From Candidatus Iainarchaeum sp. (lineage in GTDB: Archaea; Micrarchaeota; Micrarchaeia; Anstonellales; Bilamarchaeaceae), in NCBI GenBank assembly GCA_028714535.1, contig JAQTME010000011.1, positions 1 through 32,630 on the forward strand: a stretch of DNA of 32,630 nucleotides. Reading direction: 5' to 3'. A program made the translations under genes and the position numbers. The notes under the pieces are model-generated. The model worked only from the letters and a program-made list of their open reading frames with translations. It had not been told where the DNA came from and searched no databases. Position 1 is the stretch's first letter. Each line of letters opens with the position of its first letter. Positions 9,183 through 16,229 of this stretch are shown piece by piece.

Positions 9183-9905
9183 TTATGCGGCCGGCGCCTG
9201 GAAAAGCACGCCGACCAGCCATCCGGCCACGGCAGCCGCCCCGCCTATGAGCATGAGCTCAAGGCCGCCTTTCAGCCATTTGCCCGATGTCATCCTGCTT
9301 TTGTATGCCCCGACAACGAAAAGCACTGCGAGCGATGCGGCCAGGGCAATTGGTATGGACGCCCCCACTGGCAGGAAGAAGAATGTGGCGATTGGCACCA
9401 AAGAGCCGACGACTGCGCTGCCGCCCACGAGGACCGCCTGCCAGAAAGCCGACATCCCCTCGGACGGGTTCTCGAGCCCCAATTCGTCGCGCATCATCGT
9501 GCCGAGCCACACCTTCCTGTTGGAGCATATCTTGTCCACGACCTGCTTGAGCAGCTTTCCGGAGAACCCTTTCTCGCGGTAGATGTCCTCTATCTCCTTC
9601 CGTTCCCTGTCCGGTATCTCGTCAATCTCCTTGAGCTCGCGCCTGACCTCTGACTCGTAATGCTCGATTTCCGCGCGTGTGGACGTGTATGCGACAGCGG
9701 CCATGCTGATGCTTTCGGCGAATGTGGCCGCCAGCCCTGCCAGGAGGACGATGTACGTGGAATTGGTGGCCGTCGCCACGCCAAGGACTATGCCCAGGAC
9801 GTTCACCACGCCGTCCTGGCCGCCGAGTATGACGTTCCTGAATATGCGGCCTAATCCTATGGTGTGGTGCTCCCCGTCATCGCTTTTCGCGTTTTTCTGC
9901 ATCAT
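9183..9905 (-). CDS. VIT1/CCC1-family metal (Fe/Mn) transporter
   Basis: 240 residues. It matches the VIT1/CCC1 family (PF01988). An N-terminal helix pair begins with a GGQDGVVNVLGIVLG motif (about 29-43), followed by a membrane helix containing ESISMAA. A cytoplasmic acidic helical region (about 80-140, with E-rich stretches such as RRELKEIDEIP and RDELGLE) corresponds to the metal-binding domain of plant VIT1. Three more membrane helices (about 160-178, 183-197, 210-232) complete the five-helix topology. The family moves Fe2+ or Mn2+ out of the cytoplasm. Two Met codons occur in tandem at the start; the TATA spacing slightly favours the second (9902). The gene converges on the surface-protein block with an 11-nt gap and stands alone. 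Confidence 0.9.
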   Translation of the reverse strand: MMQKNAKSDDGEHHTIGLGRIFRNVILGGQDGVVNVLGIVLGVATATNSTYIVLLAGLAATFAESISMAAVAYTSTRAEIEHYESEVRRELKEIDEIPDRERKEIEDIYREKGFSGKLLKQVVDKICSNRKVWLGTMMRDELGLENPSEGMSAFWQAVLVGGSAVVGSLVPIATFFFLPVGASIPIALAASLAVLFVVGAYKSRMTSGKWLKGGLELMLIGGAAAVAGWLVGVLFQAPAA

Positions 9906-9920
9906 CCGGCTTTTTGATGC

Positions 9921-9932
9921 AAATTTAATAAT
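9921..9932 (-). promoter_or_regulatory. TATA box for the VIT/CCC1-like gene
   Basis: On the minus strand this reads ATTATTAAATTT. Its centre is 22-25 nt before the two tandem start codons, consistent with a leaderless transcript. Confidence 0.5.
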
Positions 9933-9961
9933 GGTTGCCTCAATACTTTTTCTTGAATCCG

Positions 9962-9970
9962 CTATTTATA
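9962..9970 (+). promoter_or_regulatory. TATA-like box upstream of tRNA-Ala
   Basis: CTATTTATA is the only good TATA-like match ahead of the tRNA on the plus strand. It would start RNA near 9990, leaving a 5' leader of about 43 nt to be trimmed. The element also reads acceptably on the minus strand, so its direction is uncertain. Confidence 0.4.
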
Positions 9971-9988
9971 GCCGGGCTTGCAGCTTCT

Positions 9989-10007
9989 TTTGACCCGTTC
10001 GGTCAAA
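9989..10007. repeat. 7-bp inverted repeat in the tRNA-Ala leader
   Basis: TTTGACC (9989-9995) and GGTCAAA (10001-10007) are perfect inverse complements separated by CGTTC. The element lies between the candidate TATA box and the tRNA, so it could be a hairpin in the pre-tRNA leader or a dyad bound by a regulator. Confidence 0.5.
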
Positions 10008-10032
10008 TGACTCCAAGACCTCACATTAGTTC

Positions 10033-10104
10033 GGGCTTGTAGCTCAGCAGCAGAGCGCTCCGTTCGCATCGGAGAGGCCGGGGGTGCGAGTCCCCCCAAG
10101 TCCA
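10033..10104 (+). tRNA. tRNA-Ala (anticodon CGC)
   Basis: The 72 nt fold as a cloverleaf. The acceptor is GGGCTTG/CAAGTCC with the G3-U70 pair that marks alanine tRNAs. The D-stem is GCTC/GAGC, and the anticodon stem CTCCG/CGGAG encloses TTCGCAT, so the anticodon is CGC and reads GCG. The T-stem is GGGGG/CCCCC. The discriminator is A73, and CCA is not encoded. There is no intron. The D-loop is short (7 nt, AGCAGCA) and lacks the usual GG pair, and the T-loop is TGCGAGT with G at position 55 instead of U. The D-loop/T-loop elbow therefore departs from the normal G18-U55 and G19-C56 contacts. Acceptor-stem sequences are echoed on both sides of the gene. Confidence 0.9.
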
Positions 10105-10155
10105 TTTCCCATATGTCATTCTCATGCGGCTGGAGTTTGCCTCATGGGAAATGGA
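10101..10155 (+). repeat. 12-bp inverted repeat overlapping the tRNA 3' end
   Basis: TCCATTTCCCAT (10101-10112) and ATGGGAAATGGA (10144-10155) are perfect inverse complements with a 31-nt loop. The left arm includes the last four bases of the tRNA (TCCA), so in the precursor this stem would compete with the acceptor helix. A second hairpin, GTGCC-GGCA-GGCAC (10162-10175), follows at once. It may be a processing or termination structure or a small RNA; the sequence does not decide. Confidence 0.55.
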
Positions 10156-10207
10156 CGGGAAGTGCCGGCAGGCACAACAAGTCCATACCAGGCCCATTTT
10201 CATAAGA

Positions 10208-10222
10208 CTTTTATGCTTTATT
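10208..10222 (+). promoter_or_regulatory. Promoter of secF-secD
   Basis: CTTTTATG (10208-10215) or GCTTTATT (10215-10222) can serve as the TATA box. The first would start RNA near 10238, just before a GAGG (10237-10240) that lies 6 nt from the TTG at 10247. Confidence 0.5.
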
Positions 10223-10246
10223 GTGCTTAGATGCATGAGGACCTAA

Positions 10247-11353
10247 TTGCGATTTGATTCCATGGAAGTTCCTAACATATACAAGGGAGACTACCGCAGG
10301 ATTGCCGCAGCCCCGCTGCTGCTGATACTGGTCTCCCTCATCTTCATACCCAACATACAGCCCGGCGTGGACTTCAGGGGCGGCACCCTGGTGTCGCTCG
10401 CGCTCAACCAGAGCGTGGACGGGCCTGGCCTGCAGGCCAAGCTGCTTCAGGAGGGCCTTGACGCGAAAGTGCAGGTGTACAAAACGCCAACGGGCTATAC
10501 GGCCGAGATAGAGGTCCCGCAGAGCCCTGACCTGGTGAAGGCAGAGGAGCTCAAGAGCAGCTTCTCCAATCTTATGCCCGAGGTCTCCGAGCTGGAGGTG
10601 CGCTCCTACCAGAACAGCAGCTACGAGGCCAACTACACCGCGAAGAAGGCAGAGCTGGACGCGCTGGCAGACCAGATGTTCGCGCTCGCCAAGACCGACC
10701 GCTCGCAGCTCAAGATAGGCGGCCTCAATGACCTCGAGAAGCGCGTTTCTGAATCATATTCGCGCGTCTACCTGCTCTACCAGGAGTCCATATCCAAGCC
10801 CATCAACAAGTACGTCTCCTACAATTCCATATCCGTGCAGACAGTCAGCCCGGTGCTGTCAACGCACTTCATAGAGAAGGCGCTCAACGTGGTCCTCTTC
10901 TCCGCGGTCCTCAGCGTCATACTCGTCTTCCTGTTCTTCAGGTCAATCGTCCCAAGCATCGCCGTGCTCACCGGTGCGGTGTGCGACGTTACCATAGCCA
11001 TGGGTGCCATGGGCCTTTTCGGCATACCGCTGACGCTGCAGTCTTTCGCGGCCCTGCTCATGCTAATCGGCTTCTCGCTTGACACCGACATACTGCTCAC
11101 GACGCGGATTTTGAAGCGCAAGGGCGACCTGCGCGAGAACGCATACGACGCCATGAAGACCGGGCTGACCATGAGCGTCATGGCCATAGTGGCGTTCGCA
11201 TCGCTGTTCGCGCTTTCTGTCATCATGCATATCCCAACCTACTACGAGATATCCGCCGTGGCCCTGGCAGGGCTCGTGGGTGACATGTTCGCCACCTGGG
11301 GCATAAACGGCGTGATGATACTATGGTACGCCGAACGGAGGAAGGTGGCCTGA
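10247..11353 (+). CDS. secF: Protein-export membrane protein SecF
   Basis: 368 residues from TTG at 10247, preferred because of GAGG six bases upstream; ATG at 10262 is the alternative. SecF works with SecD to drive late steps of Sec-dependent export using the membrane potential. The sequence shows a first membrane helix (about 20-37), the SecD/SecF signature VDFRGGT soon after, and an extracellular domain with a helical insert (about 120-190). Five closely spaced helices then follow, including SVILVFLFFRSI and IGFSLDTDILLTTRILKRKG, the conserved SecF region in helix 4-5. It overlaps secD by one base (TGATG), so the two are translated together. Nearby surface-protein genes are likely cargo, but that link is only by position. 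Confidence 0.93.
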   Translation: MRFDSMEVPNIYKGDYRRIAAAPLLLILVSLIFIPNIQPGVDFRGGTLVSLALNQSVDGPGLQAKLLQEGLDAKVQVYKTPTGYTAEIEVPQSPDLVKAEELKSSFSNLMPEVSELEVRSYQNSSYEANYTAKKAELDALADQMFALAKTDRSQLKIGGLNDLEKRVSESYSRVYLLYQESISKPINKYVSYNSISVQTVSPVLSTHFIEKALNVVLFSAVLSVILVFLFFRSIVPSIAVLTGAVCDVTIAMGAMGLFGIPLTLQSFAALLMLIGFSLDTDILLTTRILKRKGDLRENAYDAMKTGLTMSVMAIVAFASLFALSVIMHIPTYYEISAVALAGLVGDMFATWGINGVMILWYAERRKVA

Positions 11354-13062
11354 TGGACTTCTACACAGACAGGAAATTCCAATTCCTTGTCCTCATGTTC
11401 GCCGTTTTCGCCGCAGGCCTGCTGGTCTACCCGCTTTTCGCAGGCCTGCTCCTCATAGCGGCGCTCATATTCTTCGGCACGTTCTCGCTCATGTGGAAGG
11501 AGCCGCACATAAAGCTGGCGGGCATGGTCCTGCTGGTCGTGCTCGCGCTGCTAAACGTATCGGCCAACCACATGAAGTTCGGCATAGACTTCGTCGGCGG
11601 CACCCGCATCCCGGTCATCCTGGAGCACCAGGTCGACCAGGCCACCATGGACGAGCTCGTACAGACGATAAAGAAAAGGGCGAGCGTGCTCGGCCTGAGC
11701 GAGGCCAAGGTGCGCGCCATAGGCAGCACGGAGATAATAGTCGAGATATCCAACAACGACGAGTCCGTCATACGCTCCATAGAGGACACGCTGTCGCACC
11801 AGGGCGTGTACGAGGGCATCGTGGACGGCCAGCTGGCCGTGAGCGGCGAGCGCATCTACCCGTCATCCATACGGGCTCTGGGCTCCTCGGAACTCGTCCA
11901 GCAGCGCGCCGACTGGGGCGTCGGGTTCTCAGTGGACCGGCAGGGCGCAGAGCAGTTCGCACAGGCAGCCAAGGGCAAGGCGGACTATCCGATATACATG
12001 TTCCTTGACCGCCCACAGGACGCGGCATTCTTCTATGAAAGGGCAGACTTCAAGTCGGCCATCCCGCAGGATTCCGGCGAAAAGGAGGCGCTCAAATCGA
12101 TGCGCGACGCGCTTAGGCTGAACGGCAGCGACATCCAGGTGTACCTGGTGGAGGACGCTGCCAACGCCACGCCGATGACGAACAAGACCAGGGCATTCAT
12201 CTCAGCCAACGCGTCCGCGGCTTCAAAGAGCCTCCTCAGGGAACGCGGCTTCACCGTCGTGGAGGTCAACGCCAGCCAGATCAGGCCTGAATTCACGCGC
12301 ACCAACAGCGGCGTGCTCATAGTCAGCAATCTTGAGGCGTCCGGCCTGCTCACCGCGCCCCTGCTGGGCGGCGGCATCACAGGCGGCATACCCAACTACA
12401 ACTACGTCGTGACCGGCTCTGTGCAGGAGACGAACGCGCAGCTCAAGGCGCAGGAGGCCTCAGCCAAGGTCAAGAGCATAGAATCCATACTCAAGGGCGG
12501 CTCGCTGCCGGTCCAGATATCGCTCGGCTCGCGCACGACGCTGCCCGCATCGCTCGGCAACGAATTCCTCAAATACAGCCTCATAGCCATCGCGTTCTCG
12601 CTGGTCGCCATATCCGTGCTCATAGGCCTGCGCTACCGCAACCTCACCGCGACCATGCCGATAGTGCTCATCAGCCTCGCCGAGCTCGTCATACTCCTCT
12701 CCATACTGGGCTCGTTCACCATAGACCTCGCCGCCATGGCGGGCATCATAGCGGCCATCGGCGTCGGCGTGGACGCGCAGATAGTCATCACCGACGAGCT
12801 GCTCAAGAGGGACGAGCACAGCACACGCGAGAAGATAGGCCTGGCGTTCGGCATAATCAAGACCAACGCCATCGTGGCCATATCCTCCATGATACCGCTG
12901 CTTTTCTCAGGGCTCGTCGAGGTCATAGGGTTCGCCATTTCGACCATACTGGGCGCGCTGCTCGGCTACATGCTGACAAGGCCCGCCTATGCGGCCATCG
13001 TGGAAAGGGTGCTCGCCGCAGAGAAGAAAACGCCTGAAACGCAGCAGGCCGGGCAGTCCTGA
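11353..13062 (+). CDS. secD: Protein-export membrane protein SecD
   Basis: 569 residues from the ATG at 11353, which overlaps the secF stop and has GGAGG and AGGTGG just upstream. SecD motifs are clear: FGIDFVGGT after the N-terminal helices, RASVLGLSEAKVRAIG and EIIVEI (P1 head), GVGFSVDRQGAEQF, GSRTTLPASLG before the second helix, and GVGVDAQIVITDELLKR in the C-terminal membrane block. The C-terminal block has five helices (about 395-530). The N-terminus carries three hydrophobic helices (about 8-25, 27-47, 53-70) rather than the single one usual in bacterial SecD. The protein ends in a polar tail. Together with SecF it forms the SecDF export complex; SecY, SecE and other Sec genes are not in the window. 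Confidence 0.94.
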   Translation: MDFYTDRKFQFLVLMFAVFAAGLLVYPLFAGLLLIAALIFFGTFSLMWKEPHIKLAGMVLLVVLALLNVSANHMKFGIDFVGGTRIPVILEHQVDQATMDELVQTIKKRASVLGLSEAKVRAIGSTEIIVEISNNDESVIRSIEDTLSHQGVYEGIVDGQLAVSGERIYPSSIRALGSSELVQQRADWGVGFSVDRQGAEQFAQAAKGKADYPIYMFLDRPQDAAFFYERADFKSAIPQDSGEKEALKSMRDALRLNGSDIQVYLVEDAANATPMTNKTRAFISANASAASKSLLRERGFTVVEVNASQIRPEFTRTNSGVLIVSNLEASGLLTAPLLGGGITGGIPNYNYVVTGSVQETNAQLKAQEASAKVKSIESILKGGSLPVQISLGSRTTLPASLGNEFLKYSLIAIAFSLVAISVLIGLRYRNLTATMPIVLISLAELVILLSILGSFTIDLAAMAGIIAAIGVGVDAQIVITDELLKRDEHSTREKIGLAFGIIKTNAIVAISSMIPLLFSGLVEVIGFAISTILGALLGYMLTRPAYAAIVERVLAAEKKTPETQQAGQS

Positions 13063-13125
13063 AACGTTTTCAGCCGTCGGGCGTGGTGCCCACGTCGTTA
13101 AAGCCCATTTTCCACCATACACCCC

Positions 13126-13133
13126 TTTAAAAT
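13126..13133 (+). promoter_or_regulatory. TATA box for kinase 1
   Basis: TTTAAAAT is centred 27 nt before the ATG at 13157, with no Shine-Dalgarno between. This is a typical leaderless archaeal start. A small dyad, CGTGG-TGC-CCACG, lies about 40 nt further upstream after the secD stop. Confidence 0.65.
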
Positions 13134-13156
13134 CCTTTTGAAACATAAATTATCAC

Positions 13157-14722
13157 ATGCAGCAAGGTCCACAACAGTCCCCGAAAGGTCCCCAGCATTC
13201 CAATCCTTCCCTGGCCGCCACTACGAACCACGCCGTAATGACGATGAGATCTCCGGGTTCCCCGCTGGTTGATGCGCAGGACCCGTTTAAGGGAAGGGTC
13301 ATCACAAGCGACATCGCACAGTACAGGATTTTAGATAAGATAGGCGCCGGCGGCATGGGCGTGGTTTACAAGGCTGAAAAAATCAGCCCCCCTTCCAACG
13401 ACAGCATCGTCGCGGTGAAGTTCCTCGGCCAGGACGCGGCAACGGCAGGGCCTGACACTATGGAACGCTTCCGTCGGGAAGCCTATGTCCTGAGCAAGTT
13501 GAAGCACCCTCACATAGTGGAGCTGAGGGACTTCGGCAAGGACAGCCACATGTTCCTTGTCATGGAATACCTGGACGGGCGCAGCCTGGCTGCCGAGCTT
13601 CCTGACCTGACGAAGGGTGAGCCCAAAAACCCCAAACTGCTCGCCTGGGACCGGATAAAAAGCATCCTGCTCCAGACCTGCGACGGGCTGTCAGCTGCAC
13701 ACTCCAAGAACATATACCATCGCGACATAAAGCCGGAAAATATAGTCCTGATCAAACACAACGAGATGGCGGACTGGGTCAAGCTCCTTGACTTCGGCAC
13801 TGCCAAAGATACCTCGAACGTCACCCTGACCCAAACAGGGATGGTTGTAGGTACGCTCCTATACCTGCCCCCCGAAGCCTTCATGTTCCCGGAAGAGTTT
13901 GCGGAACTGTTCGGAGACGTGTCCAAGGACCGCCTTAACATCGCCAGGGAGGTCTACAGCACAGGCGCGGTCCTGTACCAACTGCTTACTGGCACCACCC
14001 CGTTCTACGCAACGTCCAATGCGGTCCTGGCACGCCAGGTTTTAACCGAACCAGTGATCCCTCCGTCCCAACGCGCGCCATTCCGGGGCATACCCCGTGA
14101 CTTGGACAGATTCTTCGTGGATGCGCTCGCCAAGGGCCCCCTTGAACGTTTCCATTCCATCGATGCATTCAGATATGCGTTGAATTCAATAGAATGGGAC
14201 GGCCTCCGCAGGCGGACCTTCAGCGGCTTCAGGGCAAAGCGCAAGCTCGGCTTCCTGACCAAGATAGTTCTTGGCGCGGCGCTCGTTATAGGCGCTGGCT
14301 GGGTCATCACGAACCCCGACCGGGTCCGTTCTTTCTTCACCAACGCCCAGCACGACACGTATTCCTTTTACAACGACCATATACGCCCGTCTTTCCTGAA
14401 GCACAATTTCAATGTCCCCAAGGCCCAGCTTCCTGAAAGGAAATACTCGGTATCCATAACCTCCAACGTGGATAGCGCCAGGGTGTACCTGAACGTCGCC
14501 GGGAAGCGGGAATACGTGGGCATGACCCCGCTGACATATCCCCTCAGCGGCGAGATCACGCGCACCTTCACTGTCAAGCACAACAAGCAGGTCCAGCAGG
14601 TGAGCGTTTCGCCAAATAAAACAGCAGTGACCGTGCATTTCGCCGCACCGCACCCTCAGAAGCCAAAACGCCAACCCGAGCCAGAGGATACTGAGGATTC
14701 TATAGAAGTAGGAAGTGAGTAG
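13157..14722 (+). CDS. Membrane Ser/Thr protein kinase with PEGA-like C-terminal domain (bacterial PknB type)
   Basis: 521 residues. A Pro/Gln/Ser-rich N-terminus (about 1-50) precedes a complete Hanks-type kinase domain. It has the glycine loop GAGGMGVVYK from residue 63, the ATP lysine K88 in VAVKFL, and the catalytic loop HRDIKPEN at 188-195. DFG is at 212-214, followed by GTLLYLPPEAF and REVYSTGAVLYQLLTGTTPF. All residues needed for activity are present. After the kinase comes one membrane helix (about 370-388) and an outer segment with a PEGA-like repeat (about 430-495: VDSARVYLNV...GMTPLTYPL). The layout (kinase inside, sensor outside) matches bacterial PknB-type receptors rather than the RIO or Bud32 kinases common to archaea, so bacterial origin is likely. 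Kinase 2 follows directly, then a TadA-like ATPase. Confidence 0.9.
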   Translation: MQQGPQQSPKGPQHSNPSLAATTNHAVMTMRSPGSPLVDAQDPFKGRVITSDIAQYRILDKIGAGGMGVVYKAEKISPPSNDSIVAVKFLGQDAATAGPDTMERFRREAYVLSKLKHPHIVELRDFGKDSHMFLVMEYLDGRSLAAELPDLTKGEPKNPKLLAWDRIKSILLQTCDGLSAAHSKNIYHRDIKPENIVLIKHNEMADWVKLLDFGTAKDTSNVTLTQTGMVVGTLLYLPPEAFMFPEEFAELFGDVSKDRLNIAREVYSTGAVLYQLLTGTTPFYATSNAVLARQVLTEPVIPPSQRAPFRGIPRDLDRFFVDALAKGPLERFHSIDAFRYALNSIEWDGLRRRTFSGFRAKRKLGFLTKIVLGAALVIGAGWVITNPDRVRSFFTNAQHDTYSFYNDHIRPSFLKHNFNVPKAQLPERKYSVSITSNVDSARVYLNVAGKREYVGMTPLTYPLSGEITRTFTVKHNKQVQQVSVSPNKTAVTVHFAAPHPQKPKRQPEPEDTEDSIEVGSE

Positions 14723-14729
14723 CGATCAC

Positions 14730-16190
14730 ATGGCAGCACACAGATCCAGCGGTCCGCTTAGTAAAAAGGACGCGCCACGGCCACTGGTCATGAAAGACCC
14801 CCTCGTTGGCAAGACCGTGCCCAATCGCTACCATCCTGAGCAGAGGTATCGTATCGAAGCCCTGCTGGGCTCGGGCGGCAATGCCAAGGTATACCGGGCC
14901 GTTGACCAGACAACCGAAAATCCGGTTGCACTTAAGTTCGCACCGACGCTGGAAGAAATAAGGCAGAAGGCAAATCTGAGCAACACCGAGGCCCTCGCGC
15001 AACAAAAAGACATATACCTGCGCTTCATGCGGGAAGCCGAAACTCTGAAAAACATAAGCTATCCACCGCTCGGCCACTCGAACGTCGTCAAGGTATACGG
15101 GGCCGGAGGGATAGATGTGGAGGGAAGTGCTGAGCCGCTGCCCTACATGGCCATGGAACTCATCGACGGCATGCTGCTGCCGCAACTTCTTGAGAATGGG
15201 CCGATACTGTGGCCGGATACAAAGAGCATCTTCCTCCAGGTCTGTGACGCTCTTACCTACGTCCATCAAAAAGGAATCCTCCACCGTGACCTCAAATGGA
15301 ACAACGTCGTGCTCAAGATGCTTTCCGAGGACCTCCGTAAGCTTTCGTGTGAGACTTACCATGCAACCCTCATAGACTTCGGTTCGGTGTTGCTGCCAGA
15401 TGCCCGTACCATGACGATAAGCGGGGCCACCCTCGGCACCATGCCCTACATGTCCCCGGAGCAGCTGAACAACTCCCACAATGTAACCGTCAGGTCGGAG
15501 GTATATTCCCTCGGCTGTATGCTGTACGAGATTATTACGGGAAGCCTGCCGTTTGTTTCACAGGAGCAAGTCCCGCTCATGACTTCCATAATGCAGGACA
15601 AACCAGAATCGCCCCGGAAGCGCGCTCCGGACCGCGGCATACCCCGGCAGCTGTGCGCAATCGCCCTCACGGCGCTTGAGAAGAAACCGGAAAACCGCTA
15701 CCCCGACGTCAGGGCCCTGGCAGCTGCCATAAGCAGCGTCAAGTGGAACGACAAAGGGCCGCGCAAAACGCTCCACCCCATCCTCTGGCTTACGAAGCAT
15801 CCTCGCACATTCGGCCTCGCCATCGGCGCCACAGCTCTTGTGGCGGCCGGAAGCGGCTTCTGCCTTTATAATCACTTCCGCACGCCAGAGATGGCTGCAA
15901 CCCCGGCTCCTGCTGCAATGCCTGCCAGGCCTCTAACCGAGCCGCCTATCGCTGAACCAGCGGATTCAGGAGGGCTTAAGCCGGAGGCTGAAAGCACCGC
16001 GGTGGACAGCCTCAAGCCGAAGCCTGAAACGCTTTCAACCACTATGCGGCCCCCTCCGTATTCAAATCCATACAAGCTCAAAAAACCTGCCAAAAGGCCG
16101 CCAGCGGCAAAAAAAGACACTCTCCACGGGGCTGCCAAACGCCCGTTAATCACCCCCCACCTCCGCTACAACACCCCGCAAAAACGCTAG
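14730..16190 (+). CDS. Second membrane Ser/Thr protein kinase
   Basis: 486 residues from ATG 14730; a GTG at 14715, overlapping the stop of kinase 1 by 8 nt, is the alternative start. The Hanks motifs are complete: GSGGNAKVYR from residue 47, K69 in VALKFA, HRDLKWNN at 185-192, DFG at 216-218, GTMPYMSPEQL and SEVYSLGCMLYEIITGSLPF. A single membrane helix lies at about 361-379. The outside part is a disordered Pro/Ala/Lys-rich stalk with no folded sensor (repeats such as LKPEAES and LKPKPETLS). It is related to kinase 1 but diverged, so this is a kinase pair rather than a recent copy. The two genes are almost certainly co-transcribed. Substrates are unknown; the following TadA-like ATPase is a candidate by position only. 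Confidence 0.88.
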   Translation: MAAHRSSGPLSKKDAPRPLVMKDPLVGKTVPNRYHPEQRYRIEALLGSGGNAKVYRAVDQTTENPVALKFAPTLEEIRQKANLSNTEALAQQKDIYLRFMREAETLKNISYPPLGHSNVVKVYGAGGIDVEGSAEPLPYMAMELIDGMLLPQLLENGPILWPDTKSIFLQVCDALTYVHQKGILHRDLKWNNVVLKMLSEDLRKLSCETYHATLIDFGSVLLPDARTMTISGATLGTMPYMSPEQLNNSHNVTVRSEVYSLGCMLYEIITGSLPFVSQEQVPLMTSIMQDKPESPRKRAPDRGIPRQLCAIALTALEKKPENRYPDVRALAAAISSVKWNDKGPRKTLHPILWLTKHPRTFGLAIGATALVAAGSGFCLYNHFRTPEMAATPAPAAMPARPLTEPPIAEPADSGGLKPEAESTAVDSLKPKPETLSTTMRPPPYSNPYKLKKPAKRPPAAKKDTLHGAAKRPLITPHLRYNTPQKR

Positions 16191-16200
16191 AAAGGACAGC

Positions 16201-16210
16201 TTTTAAAATT
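16201..16210 (+). promoter_or_regulatory. TATA box for the TadA/CpaF-like ATPase gene
   Basis: TTTTAAAATT directly follows the kinase 2 stop and is centred about 25 nt before the ATG at 16230. The gene can therefore be transcribed separately from the kinases, with a leaderless start. Confidence 0.6.
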
Positions 16211-16229
16211 CCGATTGGATAGTAGGCGC

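Noticed and set aside
10097-10186. attL/attR of an integrated element at tRNA-Ala
   Set aside because: The repeat is only 9 bases and 81 nt apart, with no integrase or cargo between, so a conventional integrated element is not supported; the repeat itself is reported as a finding.
10021-10236. 71-codon minus-strand frame over the tRNA
   Set aside because: It is antisense to a tRNA with complete cloverleaf pairing and shows no protein features.
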